From: Blautia_A ammoniilytica
Lineage (GTDB): Bacteria > Bacillota > Clostridia > Lachnospirales > Lachnospiraceae
NCBI RefSeq assembly: GCF_025566965.1
Contig: NZ_JAOQJL010000004.1
Coordinates: 1-64,000 of the forward strand
DNA length: 64,000 nt
Direction: 5' to 3'
The translations under genes and the position numbers were made by a program. The notes beneath the pieces were generated by a model. It did not search any database and was not told where the DNA came from. It saw only the letters and a list, made by a program, of their open reading frames with translations. Of this stretch, positions 14,594 through 24,602 are shown one piece after another (position 1 is the first letter of the stretch; the number at the start of each line of letters is the position of its first letter).

Positions 14594-15091
14594 ATGATTG
14601 AAAGAAAATATCTGGCGCATTATCTGGATTCCAGTTTTGGAGGAGAAACAGCTGCTTATGTGCGGATCGGCAAAGACCTGGAAGAATACAACGAAGAACT
14701 GAATCCGGACGTTGAACTGAAGAAAAATATCCTGGGTGAGCAGTCCGTGCACCATTCCGGATATGAAGCCCAGGCAGATGTGGATCCGTTCTATTATGAG
14801 GATTACGATGATGCTCTGTCCAATAAGATCCTTGAGCTGGCCAACACCAGGGCTACCGGTGATAAGTGCAAAACCACAATGGTGGATGTGCTGCTGAAAC
14901 CGGGAGCCACAGAGGATGCAGCTCCAACCAGCGTTTGGGCTTATAAGGAAGATGTTTACATCATTCCTAATTCTGTGGGCGGCGATACATCCGGTATCCA
15001 GACACCGTTTACTGTGTATAAGGCAGGAAACAGGGTAAAGGGAACCTGGAATGTGACTACAAAAACGTTCACACCGGACGCAACTGCGTGA
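14594..15091 (+). CDS. major tail (tube) protein
   Basis: 165 residues, preceded by AGAAAGGAAGAAAAAT. The fold pattern (YVRIGKDLEEYNEELNPDVELKKNILGEQ followed by beta strands with VDVLLKPG and AWKYEDVYIIPNSVGG-like segments) fits the Firmicutes siphophage tail-tube proteins. It sits directly before the tail assembly chaperones and tape measure, the canonical order. It polymerises around the tape measure. Confidence 0.75.
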   Translation: MIERKYLAHYLDSSFGGETAAYVRIGKDLEEYNEELNPDVELKKNILGEQSVHHSGYEAQADVDPFYYEDYDDALSNKILELANTRATGDKCKTTMVDVLLKPGATEDAAPTSVWAYKEDVYIIPNSVGGDTSGIQTPFTVYKAGNRVKGTWNVTTKTFTPDATA

Positions 15092-15111
15092 TCATAAGGA
15101 GGGCATAGACC

Positions 15112-15522
15112 ATGGCAAAACAGATAAAAACCAATATTTCCATTGAGGAATATGAGTTTCTTGACGCAAAAGGGAACCATCTGTTTACCATCTCCTTTAA
15201 TCCGGCGGACATTGATATTGCCCGCCGGTATGACAAGGTGGTGGAATATTTGAATGAGGCGGCGAAGAAGAAACTGGAAACCCAGGAGGCACTGTTTGAG
15301 CTTGGGGACGGCTTGAAGGAGAAGCTGGATGGGCTGTTTAACGCCGACATTTCTACCGCTATTTTTTCCGTGATGAATCCGTTTACGCCGCTTGCAAACG
15401 GGAAGCTGTATGTGGAGGAGATTGTGGAACAGCTGGGTAAGGTGATCGAAGCGGAGATGAACATCCGGCTTAAAAAGGTACAGAGCCGCCAGAACAAATA
15501 TACGGCAAAGTACCATAAGTAA
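15112..15522 (+). CDS. tail assembly chaperone (DUF6673-like)
   Basis: 136 residues, with AAGGAGGGCATAGACC upstream. Beta-strand N-terminus (YEFLDAKGNHLFTISFNPADIDIARRYDKVVEYLN) then helices. It is positioned between the tail tube and the Gp15-family protein, the slot of the first tail assembly chaperone. Its stop overlaps the next ATG by one base, and no slippery frameshift sequence stood out, so the two chaperones appear to be separate products. Confidence 0.65.
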   Translation: MAKQIKTNISIEEYEFLDAKGNHLFTISFNPADIDIARRYDKVVEYLNEAAKKKLETQEALFELGDGLKEKLDGLFNADISTAIFSVMNPFTPLANGKLYVEEIVEQLGKVIEAEMNIRLKKVQSRQNKYTAKYHK

Positions 15523-16106
15523 TGGATGCGTGGAAGCTACCCACTTCCCTGTGTGTAAGTGGTACCGATTATAAGATACGGACAGATTTCCGGGTAGTTC
15601 TGGATATTTTGGAAGCCATGAACGACCCGGATCTTTTTCTGCCAGATGCTTCAGAAGAGGAGATTGCCTTGGTGAGGAGTGACACCATGGTACAGATCCT
15701 TTATGAGGACTACCGGACAATACCACCGGAAGACTTCGCAGAAGCCTGTGAAAAGGCACTGGACTTCATTGATATGGGAATGAAGGATGATGGGAAGAAA
15801 AAGCCCCATTCCATGGACTGGCAGCAGGATGCCCAGATCATCATTCCTGCTATCAACCGGGTTCAGGGGTGTGAGATCCGTGCGCTTCCCTATCTTCATT
15901 GGTGGACATTCCTGGGGGCTTATATGGAGATTGGTGACTGCCTGTTTTCACAGGTGGTCAATATCCGACAGAAGAAGGCAAAACATAAAAAGCTGGAAAA
16001 GTGGGAAAAGGAATTTTTGAATGCAAATAAGGATCTGATCACCTTGCAGAAGAAGATCAGTGTGGAACAGAAAAAAGAAATGGACAATCTGGAAAAATGG
16101 CTGTAG
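15522..16106 (+). CDS. bacteriophage Gp15 family protein (tail assembly)
   Basis: 194 residues with the Gp15 pattern: KIRTDFRVVLDILEAMNDPDLF near the start, then LPYLHWWTFLGAYMEIGDCLFSQVVNIRQKKAKHKKLEKWEKEF. Gp15 proteins lie directly before tape measure genes in Gram-positive siphophages and take the role of the second tail assembly chaperone. The start overlaps the previous stop (TAATG). Confidence 0.85.
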   Translation: MDAWKLPTSLCVSGTDYKIRTDFRVVLDILEAMNDPDLFLPDASEEEIALVRSDTMVQILYEDYRTIPPEDFAEACEKALDFIDMGMKDDGKKKPHSMDWQQDAQIIIPAINRVQGCEIRALPYLHWWTFLGAYMEIGDCLFSQVVNIRQKKAKHKKLEKWEKEFLNANKDLITLQKKISVEQKKEMDNLEKWL

Positions 16107-16122
16107 GAGGTGAGGTGTAAAT

Positions 16123-19100
16123 ATGGCTGATGGAAAACTTGTAATCGATGTAACCGTGAATCAGGTGGGGGCAAAGGCCGGTATGCAAAAGCTGGAAGCA
16201 TCTCTGCGAAAAATGGCCGAAAGCGTAAAAGGAATTGGGGAGACTGCCGAGTTGGCTATCCGAAAGCAGATAGATTCTTTTTCCAGATTAGGTTCCCAGT
16301 ATGATAGACAAACACAGAAAGTAGAAAGCCTGAAACAGAAGCTGACGCAGCTGTCCGAGGTGAAGGTTGAGACAGATGAGTATAAAAAACTAAGTTCCGA
16401 ACTGGAAACATTGGCGGATAAGGGGGCTGAGGTAGAAAGCAAGCTGTCTGAGTGGAAGGAACTGGGTGTTCCCGAAAATGAATCAGGTAGTTTTAAGGCG
16501 CTTGAGAAAGAACTGGATCAGCTTGAAGAAAAAATGGATGTTATCCAAAACAAGCGGGCAGAAATGAAACAGAATGGAACCGCTTATAATAACCCTGAAA
16601 GTTCACAGGAGTACAAGGATACAGCTGACCAATTAGTGGCAGAACAGGAAAAACTGGATCAGATGAACTCACGCCTGGGGACCTCATACGATGCCATCAA
16701 GCTTAAGATTGATGAATATAGGGAAGCGTTAAATGGGCTGGATAGTTCTGTCCGGAAAAACGCACGAAGCACCGGTATCCTGTCGGCTACCCTTAACAGT
16801 TTAAAGAAAACATTTTCCTTTATACTGAAAAAGGCACAGGCTCTTGCATCTGCATTTGGTGGAACGGTGGTGCGGGGGCTGAAAAAAGTGTCTGCGGGTA
16901 TCTTTGGAATCCATAAGTCTGCAAACAAAACGACTTTGTCGCTAAAGAACCTGTTGAAGTACGGCCTGGGAATCCGCTCCCTGTTTGTGCTTTTCAATAA
17001 GCTGCGTTCAGCGATCGTTGACGGGTTCAAGAACCTTGCACAGTATAGCGGAACTACCAACAACAGTATATCAGCACTGACAACGGCGCTCACCCAGCTG
17101 AAAAACAGCTTTGCTACAGCGTTTAATCCGATCCTGTCCGTGGTGTCACCGATCCTGGTTACATTTATCAACCAGATTTCCAAGGCCTTGACCTATGTAG
17201 GAATGTTCATAGCAGCACTTTCAGGGCAGAGCACTTTTACCAAGGCCGTGGCTGCACAGGAAGATTACGCTGCCAGTCTGGACAAAACCTCACAAAATGC
17301 GAAAAAGGCTAAGAAATCCCTGACCGGTTATCTTAGTGGTCTTGATGAGATCCAAAGGTATGACGATAAGAAAACGGATGATACTGGCTCCACAAAGTAT
17401 AAAGGGCCGTCTCCAAGTGAGATGTTCGAGGAGGTACCCATCAATTCTACCATCAAAGATCTGGCAGATAAGATCAAAAAGCTTGTGGAAGAACAGGACT
17501 GGGAGGGCCTTGGAAAATATATCGCAGATGGTATCAATACCGGACTGCAGTATGTGTATAACGTGATCAGCTGGGATAATGTGGGACCGAAAATCACGGC
17601 GTTCACAACCGCATTCACGACTGCATTTAACAGCCTTGTAGCAAATATTGACTGGCCACTTTTAGGGCGGACACTGGGAGCCGGACTGAATACTGCTGTA
17701 TATACCCTTAATCAGCTGATCGGAACAGGCGGAATTGACTTTGCACAGATCGGGCGAGGCCTGGCAAAGGCTCTGAGAGTGATGATCGGAGAGATTGACT
17801 GGAAAGCCCTTGGAACCCTGTTAGGAAATAAGTTTATGATTCCATGGCGGATGCTTTCCAGATTTGTGATGGAAATGGGGCAGAAAGACGGTGCGGGGAT
17901 CACCGGATGGAGGGCTCTTGGAAATGGTATCGGGAAAGCCATGACGGCCATGTTTCAGACCATCAGCATGTCTGATATTGCAGATGCTATTGTTGGTGTG
18001 GTCAACGGGGCGTTCAATATCCTTGCGGGCTTTAATGAGGAATTTGACTGGGATGGCTTTAAGGAAAACCTGAAAACCGGATTTGAAAAGCTGATCAATG
18101 GGATCAAGTGGGAAGATAACGGAAAAGTTTTTGGCGATTTCTTAAATAACCTTTGTGACTGCATAGAGGCCGGCCTTGATGATAACACGTTCTATGATCT
18201 GGGGGAGGGTATTGGTACCTTTATTGCACAGCTCCCATGGCTGAGGCTTTTGAAAGATGTAGGCCGTGCGATCATTGATGGTATTGGTGGTGCGTTATCA
18301 GGGCTTTGGAATGGTGAAGATGGGCTTTCTGGGAAGATCCTGGCGGGGCTTATTGTTGCTTTTGGGGCGGTAAAGATCAACAGCATTACCGGCATCGGTA
18401 CCCTGGCAGGTAAGCTTATAAGCGCTTTGGCATCCAAGTTTATCATGGAAAAGAATACACAGGCGTTAGCCACAGCAGTGGAAAGTGCTGTGTCAACCGG
18501 CCTTTCAGGGGCAACAGAGGCCGTTGGTGATCTAGGCGAAGCAGCAGCTACTGCAGCAGGAAGTGAAGGCATTGGAGCTCTTGCGACCAGCTTAGGATCC
18601 TTCATTGGAACCGCCGGCATTCTTGCCCTGATTGCTGCAGGAATGGGCGAAGGAACAAGAAAGCTTGCCGCGTGGGGAGATGAACTGCAGGGTGGAGATG
18701 GAAAAGTGTCCCACTATGGCACAACCATGCAGGAACTGGCAAAGAACCTGCAGGATGCAGGAACAATCTCCGGTGATACCAGGCAGGATCTGTTTTTCCT
18801 CAACGAGCAGCTGGAGGATACATCAACCCCGGAAGAATATGGGAAGAAGCTTGGTGACGCTCTGTACAATGCTGGTGTTAATGCTTCTGAACTTGAGGGG
18901 GCATTTGGTACGTTACAGACCCAGACAAGCCTGACGGATGATGAAATTGATGCTATTACAGCTGCTATCGGGTATCTGAAAGATAAGACGACAGAAGCTA
19001 AGGATGTTACAAAGCTGTCTGCCGATCAGTATCAGGGGATGCATGACAAGTTACAGGAGCTTGGTATTGAACTTGGACTGACAACGGATCAGCTCAACGG

Positions 19101-20112
19101 TATCGATACAGCCCTAAATACGCAGAAAGCTTCCGGAGCAACTGCGGAAAAGGCATATAAAGCTGTGAAAACTGCCATTGAAAATGTGGGTACTTCTACA
19201 GAGAATGTGGATAAGATCCTTGATACTCTTTTCCCGCAGTCCTTAATGACAGCATCCGATTCAGCGAAAGAGCATTCCAAGGATATCAGTGAATCTGCAG
19301 ATGGAGCCATTAAGAAAGTAAATGATTCTGTAGAAACAGCTTCTGAAGGGATTGGCACAGCGGCAAAGAAAACAGAAGAGGCAGCTGAAACAATCGGTAC
19401 CTCTGCTGAGAACATCAAGAAAGATACAGATGACGCATTTGCGGATGTGGAAACGACTTCCTCTGAAAAGTGGGGTGGAGCATATAAGTCCGTATCTGAC
19501 AACGTGGGTTCCATGTCTTCCGACACCAAAAGGGAAATGGACAGCGTAAAGTCCACCGTCCAGAGAAGCTGGGGCGATATATCCAGGAATACCGGAACCT
19601 ATTGGGATAGGATTGCCAAAAAAGTTACAGATCATCTGGAGGACATGGCAGAGGCTGCAGGGACAGCAGCAGACCGGATTGCCCGAGAATTGAACGGTGT
19701 GGTTGACCGGATCAATGGCACAGTTGGAAACATCAACCGTGCATTAGCTGGTGTGGAAAACGCTTTTACATTCACCTACAATTACGAAAATCCGGTAACA
19801 AAACAGAGCCAGAGGTATAGATCCTGGCTGAATCTGCCAAGGATCAACACGATCCCATACCTTGCTACCGGTGCAGTTATCCCGCCAAGGTCAGAGTTTC
19901 TTGCGGTCCTGGGTGATCAGAAGCAGGGAAATAATATTGAGGCACCGGAAGGATTGCTCCGTAAAATCATTCGGGAGGAATCTGGTGGGAACCAGGGCGG
20001 CGGTAATATGCATTTTACAGCCCAGATCAATCGCAGGACATTATTTGATGAAATGATCAGTGAAGCAAAACTGCGCCAGATGAACAGTGGCAGCAACCCA
20101 TTTGATCTTTAG
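16123..20112 (+). CDS. tape measure protein
   Basis: 1329 residues, the longest gene of the prophage. It has an N-terminal coiled coil (about 1-200), hydrophobic segments (about 280-380 and 700-860), repeated amphipathic stretches of the type IDWPLLGRTLGAGLN / WKALGTLLGNKF, and a second helical region (about 1000-1200). A C-terminal beta segment follows. It sets tail length and passes into the cell envelope during DNA injection. Starts at ATG 16123 after TAGGAGGTGAGGTG. Confidence 0.9.
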   Translation: MADGKLVIDVTVNQVGAKAGMQKLEASLRKMAESVKGIGETAELAIRKQIDSFSRLGSQYDRQTQKVESLKQKLTQLSEVKVETDEYKKLSSELETLADKGAEVESKLSEWKELGVPENESGSFKALEKELDQLEEKMDVIQNKRAEMKQNGTAYNNPESSQEYKDTADQLVAEQEKLDQMNSRLGTSYDAIKLKIDEYREALNGLDSSVRKNARSTGILSATLNSLKKTFSFILKKAQALASAFGGTVVRGLKKVSAGIFGIHKSANKTTLSLKNLLKYGLGIRSLFVLFNKLRSAIVDGFKNLAQYSGTTNNSISALTTALTQLKNSFATAFNPILSVVSPILVTFINQISKALTYVGMFIAALSGQSTFTKAVAAQEDYAASLDKTSQNAKKAKKSLTGYLSGLDEIQRYDDKKTDDTGSTKYKGPSPSEMFEEVPINSTIKDLADKIKKLVEEQDWEGLGKYIADGINTGLQYVYNVISWDNVGPKITAFTTAFTTAFNSLVANIDWPLLGRTLGAGLNTAVYTLNQLIGTGGIDFAQIGRGLAKALRVMIGEIDWKALGTLLGNKFMIPWRMLSRFVMEMGQKDGAGITGWRALGNGIGKAMTAMFQTISMSDIADAIVGVVNGAFNILAGFNEEFDWDGFKENLKTGFEKLINGIKWEDNGKVFGDFLNNLCDCIEAGLDDNTFYDLGEGIGTFIAQLPWLRLLKDVGRAIIDGIGGALSGLWNGEDGLSGKILAGLIVAFGAVKINSITGIGTLAGKLISALASKFIMEKNTQALATAVESAVSTGLSGATEAVGDLGEAAATAAGSEGIGALATSLGSFIGTAGILALIAAGMGEGTRKLAAWGDELQGGDGKVSHYGTTMQELAKNLQDAGTISGDTRQDLFFLNEQLEDTSTPEEYGKKLGDALYNAGVNASELEGAFGTLQTQTSLTDDEIDAITAAIGYLKDKTTEAKDVTKLSADQYQGMHDKLQELGIELGLTTDQLNGIDTALNTQKASGATAEKAYKAVKTAIENVGTSTENVDKILDTLFPQSLMTASDSAKEHSKDISESADGAIKKVNDSVETASEGIGTAAKKTEEAAETIGTSAENIKKDTDDAFADVETTSSEKWGGAYKSVSDNVGSMSSDTKREMDSVKSTVQRSWGDISRNTGTYWDRIAKKVTDHLEDMAEAAGTAADRIARELNGVVDRINGTVGNINRALAGVENAFTFTYNYENPVTKQSQRYRSWLNLPRINTIPYLATGAVIPPRSEFLAVLGDQKQGNNIEAPEGLLRKIIREESGGNQGGGNMHFTAQINRRTLFDEMISEAKLRQMNSGSNPFDL

Positions 20113-20125
20113 GAAGGAGGTACAC

Positions 20126-20506
20126 ATGGCGGCAAAAGAAAGGTTTACGCTTAATAGTCAGACCATATGGCAGCCTGACAAAGATCTGGGGTATTCCCTG
20201 GAAACCACGTATACAAAAGACAGTACCCGGTCCCAAGGTGGGACTGGGCATTTTACGCCTATGTTTACGGTGGAGCAGTTTGCTTATACGGCATCCAATG
20301 TTCCCGTTGCAGAAGTCACAAAGATCCTGCAGATTATAGGAAAGGGAAAATCATTTACCCTGCATGCATTCAGTCCTTATTACGGAGAGTGGAGAAATGC
20401 ACTTTTCTACGTTGGAAAGGGAAACCTATCCATTGGGGTTTTATCGGAGGATCAGAAAACAATAAGCAGTCTGACATTTAACATGCAGGGGGTAAAACCG
20501 TTATGA
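20126..20506 (+). CDS. tail protein downstream of tape measure (distal-tail-like)
   Basis: 126 residues from ATG 20126, chosen for AGGAAGGAGGTACAC upstream. The product is beta-rich (FTLNSQTIWQPDKDLGYSLETTYTKDSTR, SFTLHAFSPYYGEWRNALFYVGKG, SSLTFNMQGVKPL). It occupies the distal tail protein slot between the tape measure and the tail-tip gene but is shorter than classic Dit proteins. It overlaps the next gene by 4 bases. Confidence 0.6.
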   Translation: MAAKERFTLNSQTIWQPDKDLGYSLETTYTKDSTRSQGGTGHFTPMFTVEQFAYTASNVPVAEVTKILQIIGKGKSFTLHAFSPYYGEWRNALFYVGKGNLSIGVLSEDQKTISSLTFNMQGVKPL

Positions 20507-23500
20507 TCAACGTAACCAATGAATTTAAAGAGCTGATGAAGACCAGGACAGACTTCAAGGAGAATGCCCAGATTATGTTTGCGGATGGGAGTACGCTGAA
20601 TCTGTCTGAAGATGACTTCTCCATGTCAAATAACGGTGTGGTGGACAGTGCAGGGGCAAATTCTATTCCCCTGGGCTGTGCGATCTGCCGGAATATCCAG
20701 ATAGAACTTCTGAATGATGACGATCATCTGAAAGAGTATGACTTCTACGGGGCAAAGATCCGGCTGTACCTTACCTTTGAACTGTCCGAAACTACAGAGA
20801 AAATTGAATACGGCACTTATACAGTGATTACACCGGAAACTTATGGGACGACTGTCTTGGTGACAGCAGTTGATGATATGTATAAGGCGGATAAAGCATA
20901 TACAACAGCACTTCCTTTTCCGGCAACGGCTGCAAACGTGCTGGCAGATGCCTGTACGATCTGTGGGATTACTTTAGGGAGTACAAGCTTTCTGCACAGT
21001 GATTACGTCATCCAGGAAAAGCCATCTGATAAATACACCTACAGGCAGATCATTGGCTATATTGCAATGATCGCCTGCGGAAACGCAAGGATAGACCGGA
21101 CCGGTCACCTGCAGGTCATGACATACAGCTTTGACTGGACGAATGCCCATAAGCTTACTGAATGGTCAAATCTGACTGTTGATACCAGTGATATAACCGT
21201 CACAGGCATACAGATGGAGCGCACAGCAAAGCGGACGATTGACGGAAAGGAACAGGAATTAAAAGAAACAGTACTTGTAGGAACGAAGAGGTACGTACTG
21301 ACTGTTGTAAATCCCCTTGTTACAGGCAATGAGGGGACTTTGATCTCATGGATTTATGCAGTTTTTAAAGATGTGTCTTTCCGTAAGTTTGAAGGGGACA
21401 GCTTCGGGTATCCAATCGCTGAATTTATGGATATGGCGAAAATCACAGACTGGAAAGGGAATGAATACAATACTTTCCTGACAGATGTAAATTTCAACTT
21501 CTTTGGGTTTACAACCATGAAGAACAGTGCAGAATCCGGACTGAGGCTTGCCAGTCAGTACAGTAACGGGGAAACCAGGGCGGATATCAAAGCAGCTGAT
21601 CTGGTGAGCAGAGAGAGATCAGCGAGAGAAACAGCTGTGCAAAAACTTCAGGATGCAGCTGCCAATGCCAGTGGTATGTATGAGACACGGGTGGAACTGG
21701 AAGACAAAAGCGTGATCACTTACCTGCACGACAAACCGACTCTGAAAGAATCACTGGTTGTTATCAAGATCACTGCAGAAGCGGTAGCAGTATCCAATGA
21801 CGGAGGGAAGACATATCCATACGGTATGATCCTGACAGGTGATCTTATCACCAAGATGCTGTATGCAGAAGGAATTAATGCAGATTATATCGATACAGGC
21901 ACTCTTGTAGTCAGGGATAAAGATGGAAATGTAAAATTTCTGGTAGATCTGACAACAGGACAGGTGGTCATAAATGCTGATTCCATCAAGATCGGTGGTC
22001 AGACCGTGGGCGATCTCATCGATGAGAAAACTAAAAGCCTTACAAGTAATCTGACCATGAGCCTGACTAACGATTACAGGGCTATTTCCGTGGACAGCAA
22101 TGGGGATTATAGTACTTTTCCAAATGATATCATTACAGCGCCTACGGTAATGTATGGATCGGAAGATGTTACAGGGCAGTGTACGTATACTGTTGCCAAG
22201 TCTGACACCTTAACTGGTGCTTGGGATTCTTCTAAAAGACAGTATACAGTTACAGGATTGACTGATGATACCGGATGGGTGGATATCACGGCTGTATATC
22301 TGGACAACTTAAGGATCACAAAACGTTTTTCAGTGTCTAAGGTGTACAATGGGCAGAGCGGTGTAACATACGGCCTAATCACTTCAAGCCCAATTATCAA
22401 AAAAACGTCACAATCAGAACTAACACCAACATATGTTGATTTTACTGCGTATTACACAGTTGGAAAAGACATGACAAAATACGCTCTGAATGTTCGGTTT
22501 GTTATCGAGGAAGTGTTGAATGATGATGGTGTATGGAGAACGGTTTACACCAGTACACAGGATGAATCAGAAGTGCGCCGGTCGCTATATACGGTTCTTA
22601 CTACCAAGGATGGAAAAGTGCCTGTATCAAAAGACGGAAAATATGCCTTCGGATACCCAAGGAATGTTACCTCTATCAGATGCAGGTTCTATGCAGCAGG
22701 CGGAACTACTCAGCTTTTGGGTGAACAGACATGTGCTGTTGTGGCAGATGCAACCGCTCAGCTGTCGCAGTCAGATATCGTGGAGATATTAAGTGATGGC
22801 GGTAGATGGAATGGACTGTATTACAAAAACGGTAAGCTGTATACATCATTCAGTGCTGCACTTGGCGGTGAACTTACTCTTGGCGGAAAGGGGAACGGCA
22901 ACGGCAAGCTGGCGATCCGCAATGACACAGGAAAGCAGATAGGGTATGTTGACAATACAGGGGTACACTTTAACCAGGGTGAGTTTTCGGGTTTATTTGC
23001 CGGTGAGCTAAGTTCGCCATTGGGAAATATCGGTGGATGGAAGATAAGCAATAATCCTAAATGCATCTATTCAGGGGATGCTCCAGGAGATGCGGGTATA
23101 ACTCTGTACAGTTCTGGAAGAATGAAGATACAATATATTGACGAGACAGCAGGGGTTATTGAAGCTGAGACTACTCTCGATGTAATAGACGGTCGAATAC
23201 ACACGTATCAGCAAACTCTGGTTTCTGCAACATTGACCGATTGTGATCTGTCAAACCCAACAAGGCTTTTAAATCCTCCAACTGTATCATCAGGTGGACA
23301 TATTGTTTTTGCAGCAGATGGAATGACACTGGCATATTTGGGCAGTTCATCCAAACGATACAAAAATCATGTAAAAGATATATCGGATGAGGATGTGCAG
23401 AAGCTGTTTGAAATTCCGGTTGTCTACTTCAAGTACAAGGACGGGTACTTGGATGCAAGTGACAAAAAGAACGGGATACCAATCCCCGGATTTTACGCAG

Positions 23501-23685
23501 AGGACATGGAACAGGCTTTCCCAGATGCTGTCATGTACGAGGATGGAAAGGTTGAGGACTGGAATTACAGGACATTAATCCCTGCAATGGAAAAGCAGAT
23601 CCAGATTTTATATAAGCAGAACCAGGAGCTTATGAAATCCATAAAAGAGCTAAAGGAGGCACAGAACAATGGCAACAAGCTTTGA
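20503..23685 (+). CDS. tail-tip/tail-spike protein with C-terminal S74 chaperone
   Basis: 1060 residues. About 1-370 form a tail-associated module that anchors at the tail tip. The middle has the Gly-rich segments GELTLGGKGNGNGKLAIRN and LGNIGGWKISNN typical of tail host-interaction proteins. The last about 110 residues are a peptidase S74 intramolecular chaperone: SSSKRYKNHV (Ser 948-950, Lys 951), then PGFYAEDMEQAFPDAV, NYRTLIPAMEKQIQ and a coiled coil. This domain folds the trimer and is then self-cleaved. It overlaps the fibre gene by 17 bases. Confidence 0.85.
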   Translation: MINVTNEFKELMKTRTDFKENAQIMFADGSTLNLSEDDFSMSNNGVVDSAGANSIPLGCAICRNIQIELLNDDDHLKEYDFYGAKIRLYLTFELSETTEKIEYGTYTVITPETYGTTVLVTAVDDMYKADKAYTTALPFPATAANVLADACTICGITLGSTSFLHSDYVIQEKPSDKYTYRQIIGYIAMIACGNARIDRTGHLQVMTYSFDWTNAHKLTEWSNLTVDTSDITVTGIQMERTAKRTIDGKEQELKETVLVGTKRYVLTVVNPLVTGNEGTLISWIYAVFKDVSFRKFEGDSFGYPIAEFMDMAKITDWKGNEYNTFLTDVNFNFFGFTTMKNSAESGLRLASQYSNGETRADIKAADLVSRERSARETAVQKLQDAAANASGMYETRVELEDKSVITYLHDKPTLKESLVVIKITAEAVAVSNDGGKTYPYGMILTGDLITKMLYAEGINADYIDTGTLVVRDKDGNVKFLVDLTTGQVVINADSIKIGGQTVGDLIDEKTKSLTSNLTMSLTNDYRAISVDSNGDYSTFPNDIITAPTVMYGSEDVTGQCTYTVAKSDTLTGAWDSSKRQYTVTGLTDDTGWVDITAVYLDNLRITKRFSVSKVYNGQSGVTYGLITSSPIIKKTSQSELTPTYVDFTAYYTVGKDMTKYALNVRFVIEEVLNDDGVWRTVYTSTQDESEVRRSLYTVLTTKDGKVPVSKDGKYAFGYPRNVTSIRCRFYAAGGTTQLLGEQTCAVVADATAQLSQSDIVEILSDGGRWNGLYYKNGKLYTSFSAALGGELTLGGKGNGNGKLAIRNDTGKQIGYVDNTGVHFNQGEFSGLFAGELSSPLGNIGGWKISNNPKCIYSGDAPGDAGITLYSSGRMKIQYIDETAGVIEAETTLDVIDGRIHTYQQTLVSATLTDCDLSNPTRLLNPPTVSSGGHIVFAADGMTLAYLGSSSKRYKNHVKDISDEDVQKLFEIPVVYFKYKDGYLDASDKKNGIPIPGFYAEDMEQAFPDAVMYEDGKVEDWNYRTLIPAMEKQIQILYKQNQELMKSIKELKEAQNNGNKL

Positions 23686-24190
23686 ACCAATTAAATTTGC
23701 GAACTTAACAGAAAAAACAACTGCACCGTCAGATGCAGACATTATCGTAATTGAGGATTCCACGGCAACCAAGAAAGCAAAATGGAGTAACCTGATAAGC
23801 TGGATTAAATCCAAGCTGAATATCGGGTCTGCTGATATTTCCGGTATTGGTAACGGAACAGTGACAGGAGCAATAAATACGCTAAACACGAAGATAGATA
23901 ATAAATATGTGTATTACCGATTTTTAGCTGATATAGGTATTACAGATACTGCAAGTGTCACATGGGACAATATCGTGTCGGCTCTTCCAGAAAGATCCGG
24001 GATTAAAATGGCGGCGTGGAAGCCAGACAACCCTGGTTTAACCTCCCCCGCTGCGGGCCCGGCAACTGTAATTACTATCGACAAATATCTCTCTGGTTAT
24101 GTGGCTATACAAGTTTGTGACCTTGCAACCAACACTATCTATTGCGTAACACATAATGGTGTTAATTATTCCGCCTGGAAGACACTGTGA
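23669..24190 (+). CDS. tail-fibre protein with switchable C-terminus (expressed form A)
   Basis: 173 residues; AAAGGAGGCACAGAAC precedes the ATG. Residues 1-72 are the constant part (KFANLTEKTTAPSDADIIVIED, WSNLISWIKSKLNIG). Codons 73-76 (NTKI) lie in recombination site 1, and residues 77-173 are cassette A (VYYRFLADIGITD, then YVAIQVCDLATNTIYCVTHNGVNYSAWKTL). Three more cassettes downstream carry the same site in the same reading phase, so inversion replaces everything after residue 72. It is a probable receptor-binding tip. Confidence 0.8.
   Translation: MATSFEPIKFANLTEKTTAPSDADIIVIEDSTATKKAKWSNLISWIKSKLNIGSADISGIGNGTVTGAINTLNTKIDNKYVYYRFLADIGITDTASVTWDNIVSALPERSGIKMAAWKPDNPGLTSPAAGPATVITIDKYLSGYVAIQVCDLATNTIYCVTHNGVNYSAWKTL
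23884..23896 (+). promoter_or_regulatory. inversion site 1 (in the fibre gene)
   Basis: AAACACGAAGATA, followed by GA. It shares 15 bases (AAACACGAAGATAGA) with site 4 in inverted orientation. It is read as codons AAC-ACG-AAG-ATA (NTKI) of the fibre gene, so it marks the border between constant and variable parts. Confidence 0.8.
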
Positions 24191-24200
24191 TAATCAACTA

Positions 24201-24500
24201 TCAACTAACATTGTATGTTACCAACCACATCCGGTTAGGGTGCAAGGTGCCAAAGATGTATCCTGCGACAGCTGTATCATTAGTTATCAGATAAAAGGCG
24301 TCTTTAGTTTTCATCACAGTGAAAAGCCCTGAAGAAACTGCACTGTTTACATCAGCCGATGGGTTTTTAACATTGTCTGCCAGTGCAATAGTCCTTTTGT
24401 CTGCCTGGTCGCAGGGGATTGGACTACTGATCCAATAATTGTCACCGTACAACGTAAATGATACATATAACATCTGGCCATCGCCAACATTATTCGTGTT
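24201..24500 (-). CDS. silent tail-fibre C-terminal cassette B
   Basis: Read on the minus strand from site 2: N-T-N-N-V-G-D-G-Q, then 90 residues beginning MLYVSFTLYGDNYWISS and ending GTLHPNRMWLVTYNVS. The reading phase relative to the site equals that of the expressed gene. Inversion between sites 1 and 2 would give a fibre of about 171 residues. No ribosome binding site precedes the internal ATG at 24473, so it should be silent as it stands. The C-terminal 19 residues resemble those of cassette D. Confidence 0.75.
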   Translation of the reverse strand, partial: NTNNVGDGQMLYVSFTLYGDNYWISSPIPCDQADKRTIALADNVKNPSADVNSAVSSGLFTVMKTKDAFYLITNDTAVAGYIFGTLHPNRMWLVTYNVS

Positions 24501-24501
24501 T
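24489..24501 (-). promoter_or_regulatory. inversion site 2
   Basis: On the minus strand AAACACGAATAAT. The first nine bases equal the other sites; the last four differ (TAAT instead of GATA). Upstream it shares AATCCACAAAACACGAA (17 bases, 24493-24509) with site 3. The divergent right side suggests strand exchange is within or left of AAACACGAA. Confidence 0.7.
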
Positions 24502-24562
24502 TGTGGATTTCTAACGCTTAAACTATCTCCTTATGATTTTATATTTCGAGGCATGGTGACAG

Positions 24563-24582
24563 CTCCGGAGCGCTCCCCGGAG
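24563..24582. other. GC-rich hairpin after the recombinase gene
   Basis: CTCCGG (24563-24568) pairs with CCGGAG (24577-24582). It lies 20 bp beyond the recombinase stop on its transcript. No T-run follows in either direction, so it could be a weak bidirectional stop or an RNA-stabilising stem. Confidence 0.3.
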
Positions 24583-24602
24583 TAAAAATTGCAATCTGTA
24601 TA

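Noticed and set aside
15112..16106. Programmed -1 frameshift between the two tail assembly chaperones
   Set aside because: The two genes meet as TAATG with no clear slippery heptamer before the stop, so separate translation is the simpler reading.
24201..24473. Cassette B read as an independent minus-strand gene
   Set aside because: The ATG has no ribosome binding site or promoter. The phase match with the inversion site and with the fibre gene explains it better as a silent C-terminal segment.
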